Assembly (NCBI GenBank): GCA_963932465.1
Contig: CAWVRF010001065.1
Location: 180,001-244,000, forward strand
Source of the DNA: Maratus speciosus
Taxonomy: Eukaryota > Arthropoda > Arachnida > Araneae > Salticidae
Length of the DNA stretch: 64,000 nt
Direction of reading: 5' to 3'
Made by a program: the position numbers and the translations under genes. The notes below the pieces were generated by a model. The model did not search any database. It saw only the letters and a program-made list of their open reading frames with translations, and was not told where the DNA came from. This document shows, in pieces, positions 1-10,599 of the stretch (within the stretch, counting starts at the first letter, position 1; each line of letters begins with the position of its first letter).

Positions 1-1800
1 ACATTGTCCTCACTATGGTAACCCCCCTTATAGATATGAAGATGCATTAAATGCTGTTCAATAACCAATGGTCGTCATTTTGTATCCCATGTAAAACTAA
101 AATTTATTAATTAAAATTTAATTAATGAATTAATATTTGAAAAATCTGTATTAACATCAATTGTCTTCCAGTACAAATTAAAAAAAAATTATATCAACTT
201 AGGATGATTGATAAGTATTTTATTAACGATTGAAAATTTGAACAAGATATATAAATAAATATAGAGAGAGTGTGAACTAATAGTAGGAATTGAAAAAGAG
301 TTTTTAAAAAAACACTCCTTTAAAAGCATTCAATGTTCATTTTGAAAATCACGAGTAATTTTCATACTGCATTCCATGTTTTTTTCTGGAAAAATTCCGT
401 TAAACTACATTATTTTGGAGTGGCAACCGAACTCGATAATAAATAATTTAATGATTTTTTTTTACGCTTGGTAGAAATACATATTAAGTCACTTTATTTA
501 AAAATATATGTTTTTTTTGCTCTATTTCTTTAAGATAAGGTACCAGTGAAAAAAAAGCAAGTTTTAAACTATCTTTATAGGATTTCTATACTGATTTGTC
601 AAAATATAACGGTAAATGAATTAATGTTAAACTATTACCTGATAAAACGATTTTTTTTACGTATTACACGCTACATTGTTTATTTATGATTTATTTTCTA
701 CTTATTAATCTTTAAAATGCTTCGCTGTTGCAGTTTATAGCGATTTCGTCTATTTTGGCGAATTTTTTTTTTGCCGAATAATTAAATAGTTTCTTTTTCA
801 ACACCTATACAATTCTAGGAGTGCAATGAATGTTTAGCTGTTTAGCATATTTGCGGACAATTAAAAATGACTTTAAAATAATTTATTTAATTGTAAAAAT
901 ATTAAAGTGGAATATTATCATTAAAAACACGCCTTTCTTGAAATTACTATAATTTTAGTATAACGGGATTTGGGTTTTAAATAGATTTCCAAATTCTTTC
1001 TTTACATACATAAACAGTTGAGTTAAATGAAAGAGCGTAAAAACAGAAAATGTTAATAAGATTGTTTTCTAACACACCTAATTATTTTCTTGTAATACAT
1101 AAAAGTAATTTTAGTTAAGTTTCCCTTTAGCGATATTTAAAAATTCATGTGAAAGCATTCCTTGCATAAAAATTTTAGTATGCACCTTTATTCATTTCAT
1201 TTACGATGTTAAATATTTTTGGTGTTTTCTTGAAATGTAACTTAATTTTAACAAATCTAATATTTCAGATGATTTTAAATACCTAAAAGTTCGGATACTT
1301 TGATATTTTTCTATTGTACCAACAAAAGATTATTTATATATTTATTTTAATGTTAAATATTAAACAGCTTACTTTTTATTATCTTAATAACGACCTCTCT
1401 ACTTTGAATAATTTTCTTTTAGAAATATTGCACACATTCCGGTAAGAATGCACCTGTCTGAGGCATGCACACACATTCCTCAACTGGAAGATCACTTGAA
1501 TTATTTTGTACATCCCTGTGCATTACCGGCAGATTTTTATACATACCACATATTAAGCTGACTTTTAATTCAAGTTAAAATAGTCATAAAACTACCGAAA
1601 TCACACTTCCAGGAATTAATATACATAGGCGCTCATCTATCCATTTTTTTTTTTTTTTCGTAGACTTGTAAATGATTTTATTTATATGCCACAAACATTT
1701 CTTGGTGTACTAAATGCAGTTCAGCTTGAAAATTCATAAGGAAAATTAACAAATACCATTAACCAATTAACGCTCAGTATTATTCATCCTTTAAAATCAT
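1..1800. other. AT-rich non-coding stretch
   Basis: No coding frame, splice-bounded exon, RNA gene or clear inverted repeat was recognised. The sequence is strongly AT-rich with short homopolymer T runs, for example near 1646-1659. Confidence 0.6.
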
Positions 1801-2735
1801 TTTGACTGGCCTTGTATATGGTCTATAAAATTTATACACTCCACTTAGTATGCAAAACGCATACCATAACAGAAAATGCTTTTCAACGAACATTCCTAAT
1901 ATACATTGTTAAAAATCTGTAGCTTTTCCTTTATAGCCAATCGAACGCTTTTATAGAAAACAATTTCTAAATTATATTAGGAAACATTCTCATTGGTCAG
2001 TTTAGATATATTCTATAAAAGCGGTTGAGTTACTATGCTGCAACAGCAGCAGATTTTTAACAGTGTACAATTCTTCAGATACAGTATTGTATCAGAAATA
2101 TTTTATGTATCCCTGTAGATCAACGATAAATATGATGCGCATCATATTCTACTTCAATCATCTTGTAGTAAGCCTTAGTAATGTATATAAAATTAAGCAC
2201 GCTTGAAATAGTACAACATAATTAAATACGCTGCGAACAGTTTTTTCATCGTAGCTAATTGTACAACCAAGTACTTTTGTTTGACACTGTAAAGGAGTAA
2301 CAGAGTAACACCATTTAAATACGCCGCAAACGATTTTTCTTCATAGACCGCAATATAATGGAATACTTTTGTGTTCCACTTTACGTCTGCAGTAAGTGCT
2401 ACACAAAACATATTCTGGAATGATCGTTTTCTAATGCACATAAATAATGCATATAAATTTCATTTTGTTTAAAATTATGTAACACTGTTAAAATTCACCG
2501 GAAATGATTTTTCCCCGTAGACCATAACGTTACGGAACGCTTTTGAGTCCCTCTGTAAATGATATATGACTGCTACGCACACCATTTTTAATACAGAACA
2601 TACAATGGCATACCTCAATAACATATATTGATTACATGTCCATCTGAGTATATTTACATGAGTTAGGGCTCGGAGAAACAGACGACAGACGGCAGACAGA
2701 TAAACCCATGTCATAAAAACAAAACTTTTCAACTA
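1800..2735 (-). repeat. Degenerate ~175-bp tandem repeat array, minus orientation
   Basis: Read on the minus strand, this stretch contains about four diverged units. Each is recognisable by a core of the type ACAGGGACACACAAAAGTAT, followed by a segment resembling GGTCTATGAAGAAAAATCG. The minus-strand start (about 2640-2735) carries an oligo-pyrimidine box with repeated CTGTCTG followed by CTAACTC and AAATATACTC. The same box and the same units occur in plus orientation at 13755-14879. Two apparent ORFs at 2193-2441 and 2475-2732 fall on unit repeats and show no protein family features. I could not assign a transposon class. Confidence 0.55.
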
Positions 2736-3208
2736 TGCCGAAAAGTGTTAAAAAGAAGGTTTTTATTGTGCAAACGCTTTGAAATTTTTATGAGTCATAT
2801 TTATAATAGTTTCGAAGTCTGCATAAAGAAAACTTGAACAAATATTGATATTTTATGATAAAAGCACTTATAAGAACAATTTTGTTTTAATGATAGGGTA
2901 ATTTAATAGATTTAAGTTTTTACTGTCCAAACACTTTCAAATTGTTATAATTTGTAAATACGATGTCTGTGTAAAAATGGTGTGAGAAAAGAATTAATAT
3001 TTAGTTCTAAATAAGCTGTATCCTTCTTTTTTTGCGTGGGTGAATTATTCTTAAAAACAAGCTAGTCCTTATAGTCCGAACTCTCTGAAATTTTTATGAG
3101 TTATAATGCTTCAGAAACCTGTATATAGTTTTCGTGAAAAAATATAAAAATTTAGTTTTAAAAACATGATAAAAAGCTACTTTTGTATTCAAGTACTTTG
3201 CGAAACTT
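2736..3208. other. AT-rich non-coding stretch
   Basis: Nothing recognised beyond AT-rich sequence. Confidence 0.5.
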
Positions 3209-3212
3209 TTAA

Positions 3213-3461
3213 CACGTTAAGCGCCACGTCAGTCACCAGTGAATGACACTAAACTTTCCATTTAGAATGCATCATTCACCGATAACTGACGGTCGAAAAT
3301 ATGATATAAAACTAAAAATATATATTGTTTTAAGCAATTACTGAAAATTCATTTAAAATTTACTTAGCTTTTATTTATTACAGGATTATATTTCCTTAAA
3401 AATTACTTAAACCATTGTAAATTTTTCGGCTTAAGTGTCAGTCACCGTGGCATTCATCGTG
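3213..3461. mobile_element. piggyBac-type MITE, 249 bp, TTAA-flanked
   Basis: The segment is flanked by TTAA at 3209-3212 and 3462-3465. The inner ends form imperfect inverted repeats: the left reads CACGTTAAGCGCCACG and the right, reversed, reads CACGATGAATGCCACG. A GTCAGTCAC-like motif lies just inside both ends. TTAA duplication with short TIRs is the known hallmark of piggyBac-superfamily elements. No coding capacity is present, so the element is non-autonomous. The family assignment is inferred from the ends only. Confidence 0.6.
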
Positions 3462-3465
3462 TTAA

Positions 3466-4113
3466 AGATTTTACATATTGAATCACCTAAATGTTTCGAG
3501 ATTTTCATCCGCAATGTAAATCTAGACTTAGAAATTGTAGGATTATGCTAAAATGGCGGTATTTAGTTATTTTTAAGTGCAAAAATAAATGACTTCGGAC
3601 GTCGAGGAATGACTTCCAGTCACAATTTTTTAAGGTTAATATTTGTATATTTAAAAATTCTTGCCGTTTCGGCCTACAGGCAGAGGTAGATTTGAAGTTA
3701 AGTGCTATTTTCACCAACAAAAACTAGAGATAAACAACAAGATTAGAGATAAACCCAGTATAACAATTTTATCTGGGCAGCTTTTGACGAATTTTTAATT
3801 TCATTTTTCTGTAACAGCTGGTTTTATCAGAATAATGTTAAGGCGGAATTGAAAAAAATATTTTTTCTCTCTGAGCAACTCAAAATTTTCTGACACATTT
3901 TCAGAATAATTTTTAAAAGTAAAAACATGAAACTCGCTGACGTGATTTTTTAAAGAGATGTATAAGCAACCTGTGTTTTTATTTTTCGTTCAATTAATTA
4001 GAACTTGATTTACAAACAATTATTTTCTCAGTACGAGAATTTCTTTCGTTTCCAGCACTATTGCTTCGGGAAATTTAGTTCAAAATACCTACTTTGACCG
4101 CAATTTAAAAAAT
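3466..4113. other. AT-rich non-coding stretch
   Basis: Nothing recognised. A 71-aa open frame at 3505-3720 (minus) has no family features. Confidence 0.5.

Positions 4114-4143
<30 letters not shown>
4114..4143 (-). repeat. (GAT)n 3' tail of the RTE LINE
   Basis: Ten perfect ATC units on the plus strand, which is (GAT)n on the LINE sense strand. They lie directly downstream of the LINE C-terminal coding region. Short simple-repeat tails instead of poly(A) are typical of RTE-clade non-LTR elements. Confidence 0.75.
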
Positions 4144-4146
<3 letters not shown>

Positions 4147-4600
4147 CGTTTTCTATCCACTGCCCAATGTAGGTCTCCCCCAGATTTTTCCAATGTTTCC
4201 TGTCTAGTGCTTTAGTCATCCAATTAACACCGGCTACTTTTCTGATTTCATCACTCCATCTTACTTGAGGTCGTCTTCTTGGCCGTTTTATATCTCTGGG
4301 ATACCACTGTAGGGTGTTTGTGCTCCATATAGTGTCTTGTCTTCTTGCAATGTGCCCAGCCCATTTCAATTTTAGCTGTTTAATTGTTTCAATAATGTCA
4401 AAAACTTTCGTCTGACTTCTTATCCAGGTTATTCTTTTTCTGCCTCTTCTAGTTCTACCTAGCAGATATCTTTCCATACTTCTCTGTGTTGTTTGTAATC
4501 TTTGTACCATCCGTTTTGTTAGCGTCAATGTTTCTGCTCCATAAGTTAGCACAGGCAGAACACATTGGTTAAACTCCCATCTTTTCAAACAAACAGGCAT
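4142..4600 (-). pseudogene. RTE LINE C-terminal domain
   Basis: The 152-residue minus-strand frame begins with a segment like LTYGAETLTLTKRMVQRLQT. Its middle reads LKLKWAGHIARRQD, and a basic stretch RPRRRPQVRWSDEI follows. These are well-known conserved blocks downstream of the reverse transcriptase fingers, palm and thumb in RTE and related LINEs: the LTYGAE block, the WAGHIAR block and the GRPxxRWxD block. The frame ends next to the (GAT)n tail. It is separated from the reverse transcriptase frame at 4715-5284 by about 115 bases in which the reading frame is lost, so it is part of one broken gene rather than a separate protein. Confidence 0.85.
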
Positions 4601-4699
4601 GTTACTCTTCAGAATAATATTGGTCTTCCCAAAAGTACTCTATCCATTTCTTTCTCTTCTATTGATTTCAATCATGCTACTATTATCCGATGATATTCC

Positions 4700-5810
4700 C
4701 TGCCCAAGGGAATATCATCGTACATAACTTTGTACTTCTTTAATTTCAGTGTTGTTGCAGACGATTTTCTTTTTTGATGCAAATGAATTGAACATCACCT
4801 TAGTCTTTTCCAAGTTTATTTTTAATCCCACATTAATGCTAGCTTCTGCCAAATCTTTTAGCATATTTTCCAATTTTTCAGGACTGTTACTGAAAATTAA
4901 AACGTCTTCAGCGAATCGGAAAAGACTTAAATATTCACCATTTATTCTGATCCCTTTGTTTTCCCAATCCAGATTCTTGAAAATATTTTCTAAGACAGCA
5001 GTAAAAAGCTTAAGCGAAATCGTGTCGCCTTGTCTTACCCCTCTTTTAAGCTTGATCTTTGCTTTTCCATTGTCCAAACGGATGGTTGTTGTTGCTTTCT
5101 TGTAAATCTTCTTTATGATATTGATGTAAGGTTTGTCTATACCAATGTCCTCCAGAGATTCTACTACTGCTGATGTGTAGACCGAATAAAATGCTTTTTC
5201 ATAATGAATAAAGGCAAAGCAGAGAGGTAAATTATATTCCTTATGTTTTTCTATGAGTTTCCTTACCGTTTGGATATGATCCATTGTGCTGAATCCACTT
5301 CGGAATCCTTCCTGTTCTCTTCGTTGAGCTGAGTCTAGAGCTGATTCTTGTCGTTAAAGCTTTGATGAAAATTTTATAAATCACTTATATTAAGCTGATC
5401 GGACAGTAGTTTTTAATGCTTTATTTTTCTCCTTTCTTGTAAAGTAGCACCATCACAGCATTATTCCAATCTTCTGGTACATCTGGAAAACAGTATGGAT
5501 AGCATTTTTGCAAATTCTTCTCCTGCTTCTTTGATAAGGTCGATTGTAATTCCATCTTCGCCAGGGCATTTACCTTTTTTCATAAATCTAATGGCTTTTA
5601 AAACTTCGTCTGTCATCACTGGGATTATCGCTTCGGTTTCTGTTAAGTTTTCTCGTGGATCACGTAGGTTGGTTTCCCTCTGATCGTTACATTTATACAG
5701 ATCGTTATAGAATTTTTCGACAATGTGTACAATTTCTTTATTAATTTTGGTGAGTGTTCCATCTGCCCTCTTTAGTGCAAAAATACCTTTTTTCCAACAC
5801 ATAGTTTGCG
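4700..5810 (-). pseudogene. RTE LINE reverse transcriptase domain, frameshifted
   Basis: Two minus-strand frames together cover most of a reverse transcriptase. The upstream one (5461-5802) holds a KINKEIVHIVEKFYNDLY linker and KGKCPGEDGITIDLIKEAG, the first RT block. Reading continues in another frame through a PEDWNNAVMVLLYKKG-like segment near 5400-5465. The downstream frame (4715-5284) has the FIHYEKAFYSV block, where active elements have the first catalytic Asp (usually FxDxxKAFD), then GVRQGDTISLKLF and FAEDVLIFS. The last is the catalytic box, usually FADD; here the first Asp is replaced by Glu. Stops and frameshifts between blocks plus altered catalytic residues mark this as inactive. 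It primes from nicked target DNA in live relatives. Confidence 0.87.
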
Positions 5811-6229
5811 CCTAGCTTATTTTAAACTTTAGTTATCTTCTAGAAATTTCTTGCCAATATCACAGTTAAATTTTCTGTTATCTTCTGTAACACATTTTCT
5901 TACCGTTTTACATATTTCAGCATATACAACTCAATTAGGATCGTTTTTCTTTATTTTAAATTCTCCGCGTTTCATCATCAATCTTCTTGTTCCTTCGGTT
6001 ATTTTCTTTGTCTGCTTTACTTGTGCATCGCCGGCTATCTTCTTTGCAATATCTTGTAGAGTACTGGTTAATTTCTTCTTCAGTACTGTAACATCTTGCT
6101 CTTTTCCTAAAGTTGATTGAAGTACTTGGAAACAGTTTTAAAGTTCCAAATGCAATTCCTCTTTATGTTTCGGGAGATTTATTATTTCGATTGATTTCTT
6201 TGAGTGTTGCAAAACTTCATTCTTTCCAC

Positions 6230-6985
6230 TTTAGTATTTAACAGTAGTTTGCATCTAACCAACTTGTGATCGCTTCCAGTATTGAAGTTATTTAGAACGC
6301 TGCAATCCTGAATAAGATGCTTTTTGTTTGTCAAGATGTAGTCGATTTCACTTGTTGAGCCATTTGTACAACGCCATGTCCATTTTCTTTGTGGCCTTTT
6401 TCTTGAAAAAGGAATTCATGGTATACAACTGTTCACATTCTGCAAACTCAATCAATCTGTTTCCTCTTTCATTACGCACACCATATCCATGATTTCCTAC
6501 TGAGGAGTCATCTTTTTTTCCCCGAATTCTAGCATTCCAGTCTCCCATTATTAAATTTATGTAGCATTCTCTCTTTTGATGCATTGAAGCTACTTCTTCA
6601 TAGAAATCCTCAACTTCTTCATCAGTATAGCTTACTGTTGGCGCATAAACTTGTGTTATTTGCAACTTGTATCTTCTGGACACCTGTATTACTAACCTTG
6701 TAACTCTATCTGCTGCAATATCATATTCTACGATGGGATTCATCCCCCTTTTATGAATCAGAAATCCTACACCGCTTGTTCTTCCATCTTCTGTGCCTCT
6801 GTAGTATAATACATGTCCGCTGGCAAGATCGATCTTCGCTTCTCCTTTTCTTCTTACTTCACATAATCCTAGGATGTCTAAGTTAATTCTTTCTCATTCT
6901 TTTTCAAGTTCCTGTAAACGATTTTCAGAAGATAGGGATCGTCCATTATGTGTAGCCAAGGTCATCAACTTATGGCAGCCAAGCC
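6230..6985 (-). pseudogene. RTE LINE apurinic/apyrimidinic-like endonuclease domain
   Basis: Read on the minus strand from about 6966, the frame opens MTLATHNGRSLSSENRLQEL and is then interrupted by an in-frame TGA near 6890. It resumes with ILGLCEVRRKG (catalytic Glu block) and passes through SGVGFLIHKRG to the 131-residue open frame at 6348-6743. That frame holds QITQVYAPT and the catalytic GDWNARI block. A frameshift near 6350 moves the rest to another frame, where IDYILTN and the terminal SDHKLV motif are readable. All key blocks of an exonuclease-endonuclease-phosphatase fold are therefore visible but split, so the gene is dead. In active elements this domain nicks the target DNA. Confidence 0.85.
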
Positions 6986-7209
6986 GAGCCCGGTGGTTCT
7001 TAGCACCCTATGTCTTCATGTCTTTCTGATCGCTGCCGTAACCAGGAACATGCAGGCCGTCGGGAATTAAGGGGCGTGATTTGTTTTGTGAATTCATGGT
7101 AAAATAAGGGAGGGGGGGGGGAAGTAGCCAAATTCCTCCACTCTGGCCAAGCGGATTGGAGGAAGCCCATCCGCGTTCGTTCTCCATGCACTAGGCAAGG
7201 GTACTAACA

Positions 7210-7455
7210 GGCTGCACCGGTGGAAGGTGCGGATTGGACATTAAGTCTCCGCTTCCAGTCTATTCCTTTAAGTCCCCCTCGAAGGCAATTAAAGTTTCTT
7301 CTCCTAGTTAATAAGCAGAGGCTATTAAACAGCTTTTTAAAAATATATTCTGCCATTATTAAAAAAAAAAAAAAACACGACAAATACGGCACATTATATA
7401 GATTCTGAATAAAATAACCTTCTAGTTGGATGAGTTTGGGAGCAAAAATGAATTT
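7210..7455. other. Short stretch between LINE leader and HL element, with A-run
   Basis: Contains a GC-richer segment (about 7200-7290) that may belong to the LINE 5' leader, and a 14-A run at about 7361-7374. No gene recognised. Confidence 0.4.
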
Positions 7456-7689
7456 AAAAAGTCCTTCCGGCCAGTGCCGGGAGGAAGAGGTAGCTTTCAT
7501 ATTCCTTATTTTTAAAAAGCCAACTTATATTATTCAAACACACGAAGCTCAGTTAAGTGGAAACCGAATGTAGGAGATTCAATACTAATTTTTATCAATA
7601 CTAAATCATTATGAATGAGAATTTCGCGAAATTTGTCAGCTTTATCTAAGCTGCTTTTATTTAAAGTCACTTATATTTGGCTGCCAAAT

Positions 7690-9460
7690 TCGGCGATTTC
7701 TTAAAGTGCCTGCCATTTTAAGAAAACATGGTAGATGAGGCTAACGAGTGAACTTGGTCGAGACCTTAGTAATTGCTGTGCACATGCTCACTCATATCGG
7801 AATCGGTTGATATATACGAGTGCTGTCGCAGGCAAAAAATCAGATTTTTCAAAATGTCACCCACTTTAGAAATTGAAACTGCTATATCTGAGCCATTTTT
7901 TAAGATAAAGACAAACAAAAAATGATCCTGAATCCTTATATCAAGGTCAAATACTTAAGAAAGAAACCTTTTTCAATTTCTAATTTTTTTGCACCTCACT
8001 TTAAATATATTTTTTTTTAATTTAATGGCCGCCGTTTTGAAACAAGAGGGCTGATGAAGCTGGCCAGCGAACTTGTCGAGATATTGATGTATACTATCCA
8101 CATGCCTTCTTCCATCGAAATAGGCGAATACGTGTGGTATCGCGTGACAAATACAAGATCGTTTCAAAGTGTTAGCCATGATAGAAATTCAAAGTGCTAT
8201 AATCCAACCACTTTTTAAGATATAAACAAAAGAACAAATTTTCATAAACAAAAACTGCTCCAGAATCTTTGTATCAAGGCCAAACACATAAAAAAAATCT
8301 TTTTCATTTTCCAATTTTTTAATACCTCATTTTAAATTTTAAATTACATTTTTTTAAATGGCAACCCTTTTGAAACAAGATGGCGAATGAAGCTGGCCAA
8401 CGAACTCGGTCGAGACATTGGTATGTACTATGTACAGACCAAGTTACATTCAAATCGGTTCATAAATACGCCTGTTATCGCGTGACAAAAATCAGGTCGT
8501 TTTAAAATGTCAGCCACAATAGAAATTCAAAATGTTATAACTCAGCCATTTTTTTAGATGTAGACGAAACAAAACCTGTTCCGGAATCTTTGTATTAAGG
8601 TCAAACACATACGAAAAAAATCTTTTTCATTTTCCAATTTTTTGGTATCTCATTTTAAATTTATTTTTTTTTAATTTTTTTTAAATGGCCACCATTTTGA
8701 AACAAGATGGCGAATGAAGCTGGTCAACGAACTCGGTTGAGTTATTTGTATGTACTATGTAACACCAAGGTACATCCAAATCGGTTCATAAATACGTCTG
8801 TTATCACGTGGCAAAAATCAGGACGTTTCAAAATGTCAGCCACGCTAGAAATTCAAAATGCTATAACTCAGCCATTTTTTAAGATATAGACGAAACAAAA
8901 ACTGCTCCCGAATCTTTTTATCAAGGTCAAACACATAAGAAAAAAATATTTTTTCAATTTTCAATTTTTTGCTACCACATTTCAATTTTAAATTTTTCTT
9001 AAAATTTTAAATGGCCGCCATTTTTAAACAAGATGGCGGATGAAGGTCGCCAACGAACTCGTTCGAGACATTGGTCTGTACTATGTATAAACGAATTTAC
9101 ATCCAAATCGGTTCATAAATACGCCTTTTATCGCGTGACAAAATTCAGGACGTTTCAAAATGTCAGCTTCGCTAGAAATTCAAAATGCTATAACTCAGCC
9201 ATTTTTTAAGATATAGACGAAACAAAAACTGCTACGAAGTCTTTGTATAAAGGTCAAATACACAAGAAAAAAATATTTTTCCATTTTCAATTTTTTGGTA
9301 CCACATTTCAAATTTTAAATTTTTTAAAAATTTTTAAATGGCCGCCATTTTGAAACAAAATGGCGGATGAAGCTGGCCAACGAACTCGGTCGAGACATTG
9401 TTATGTACTATGTACACACCGAATTACATCCAAATCGGTTCACAAATACGAGAGTTACAG
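7690..9460 (+). repeat. ~327-bp tandem satellite inside HL copy A
   Basis: Unit starts, marked by GGCCGCCATTTTGAAACAAG or a close variant, fall at about 8027, 8360, 8687, 9013 and 9340, a spacing of 326-333 bp. A more diverged unit precedes them from about 7690. Each unit carries GATGGCGGATGAAGCTGGCC, then TCCAAATCGGTTCATAAATA, then CTATAACTCAGCCATTTTTT. Apparent ORFs beginning MANEAGQR are translations of the unit start and have no independent support. Confidence 0.85.
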
Positions 9461-9473
9461 TGTGACATAGGTC

Positions 9474-9476
<3 letters not shown>

Positions 9477-9521
<45 letters not shown>

Positions 9522-9545
9522 ATATATATATATATATATATATAT
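9477..9545. repeat. (TA)n microsatellite within HL copy A
   Basis: Nearly pure TA dinucleotides, with one interruption (TTGATATA) near 9519. The tract sits between the last satellite unit and the terminal module, the same place as in the other HL copies (33293-33322, 38834-38863). Confidence 0.9.
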
Positions 9546-9642
9546 CAATTTTGAACGGAGGGTGGTTTCGGGGTCTGGGGGTCATGATCGATGAAAATAT
9601 ACCAAAATTTTTTGAAATCGCTTTCCTCCGAACGGCTGCAAT

Positions 9643-9670
9643 AGGTAGCTTTTTGTAAAGAAAGCTACCT
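9643..9670. repeat. Terminal hairpin of HL copy A
   Basis: Perfect 10-bp arms AGGTAGCTTT / AAAGCTACCT around an 8-nt loop. The same hairpin with a slightly different loop ends the other two HL copies. Confidence 0.85.
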
Positions 9671-10364
9671 AAAATGAGTCAGAAAAAGGAGTTTGGATTT
9701 GAGGACACCCTTAGTTTGATAATTTTTTTCGTAAACCCCTATTTTTGTTTAATTTGTTTTTGCTCTAAGAGATGGCCCTATCAAAAACTAGTATACAATA
9801 TGAAAGATGTAGATGATAATATTAAGAAGATGTAGAATATATTTAAGTGGATCTTATGAATTGACGTAGAATTTATTTCTTCTTCAACCCTCCCCCCATA
9901 TATATATATATTTTTTTCAATAACAGTTGGTCTTATCAAAAACTTGTCGATATAATAGTTTTAGATTGTATTAAGAAGATTTGTAATAAGTTTACGTGAA
10001 TTTGATAGCTTGAGAATTGATATGACTTTTTTCTCCGTAGAACCCTATTTGTTTCACCCTTTGAGCCAATTTTTAATTTTATCAAAAATCTGTGATGCAT
10101 AATTTTTTTATCGTTTTCTTAGAAGTAATAATAACTTTAAACTGATTTGATATGTATTAAGAAGTGATGGCTTTTTTTTTAGTTTTTAGAAAACCCCTCA
10201 CTATTTCCACCCCGTTGGTCCGATTTTGCCCATTAACGAACTTGACTGAAATTTTCTGCCCCTTGATTTTATGTGTCAATTTGGAACAAATTTGTGCAGA
10301 ATTATGGAAATAATCGTGTCCATAAAACTGTGATGTATGTGTATGTATAAATAGATAGATAGGT
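9671..10364. other. AT-rich non-coding stretch
   Basis: Contains a short TA tract at about 9900-9910. No gene recognised. Confidence 0.5.
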
Positions 10365-10490
10365 AAACTTTTGAACTGCGGGTCGTTTTGGGTCCTAGGG
10401 TTCCTGACCGTCATAGATCTGCAAAAAGTTTTCAAAAATTCCGACATAGGGGAGAATGAATGTTATAGGTAGTATTTTTTGCGAAACATA
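10365..10490 (+). repeat. Diverged relative of the HL terminal module
   Basis: This stretch aligns by eye with the ~100-bp module before the HL right hairpin. TTTTGAACTGCGGGTCGTTT stands for TTTTGAACGGAGGGTGGTTT, then a GGGTCCTAGGGTTCCTGACC-like run, then CAAAAAGTTTTCAAAAATTC. It ends in TATAGGTAGTATTTTTTGC without a recognisable second hairpin arm. It is probably an old or related element end. Confidence 0.45.
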
Positions 10491-10539
10491 TCTAAAAACA
10501 AATTGAGCCATCGGGGATAAGATAAAATCCTGATTACGT

Positions 10540-10542
<3 letters not shown>

Positions 10543-10583
<41 letters not shown>
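10543..10583. repeat. Poly(T) tract, 41 T
   Basis: An uninterrupted T homopolymer. The two lysine-rich minus-strand frames across it are artefacts of the tract. Confidence 0.95.
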
Positions 10584-10587
<4 letters not shown>

Positions 10588-10599
10588 GAAACAAACGCG

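Larger units (their letters stand above)
4114..7210 (-). mobile_element. RTE-type non-LTR retrotransposon, degenerate, minus strand
   Basis: The element reads on the minus strand in the order GC-richer 5' leader (about 6990-7210), apurinic endonuclease, reverse transcriptase, conserved C-terminal region and (GAT)n tail. The single-ORF order of endonuclease before reverse transcriptase and the non-poly(A) tail fit the RTE/BovB-like group whose endonuclease is often annotated as craniofacial-development-protein-2-like. The reading frame is broken in several places by stops and frameshifts, so this copy is dead. The 5' boundary is uncertain; the leader may extend to the A-run near 7360. No target-site duplication was found. 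Confidence 0.8.
7456..9674 (+). mobile_element. Helentron-like (HL) non-autonomous element, copy A (complete)
   Basis: The left end is AAAAGTCC followed by a GC-rich hairpin (CTTCCGGC-CAGT-GCCGGgAG, 7464-7483) and, a few bases on, AGGTAGCTTTCAT. The interior is five to six direct copies of a ~327-bp satellite unit, then a (TA)n tract, then a ~100-bp module starting TTTTGAACGGAGGGTGG. The right end is a hairpin (AGGTAGCTTT, 8-nt loop, AAAGCTACCT, 9643-9670) followed by AAAA. The same order of parts is found at 32082-38992 and, inverted, at 33167-37602. Subterminal inverted motifs, internal minisatellite, terminal stem-loop and lack of target duplication match the architecture known for Helentron-associated elements (DINE-1-like). 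No Rep/helicase gene is present, so class assignment is inference. Confidence 0.6.

Noticed and set aside
4749..5105. Plus-strand ORFs over the LINE (also 5495-5683 and 5851-6120)
   Set aside because: Shadows of the minus-strand reverse transcriptase and endonuclease.
8707..8889. Plus-strand ORFs beginning MANEAGQR (also 32997-33323 and 38390-38575) as small proteins
   Set aside because: They are translations of the start of the HL satellite unit and recur with each unit. No start context or family supports them.
8027..9660. CRISPR array
   Set aside because: The repeats are ~327 bp tandem satellite units without short repeats and unique spacers, and the genome is eukaryotic.
9643..9670. Rho-independent terminator reading of the HL hairpin
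   Set aside because: The sequence is eukaryotic, and the hairpin is a repeated element end found at three insertion boundaries.
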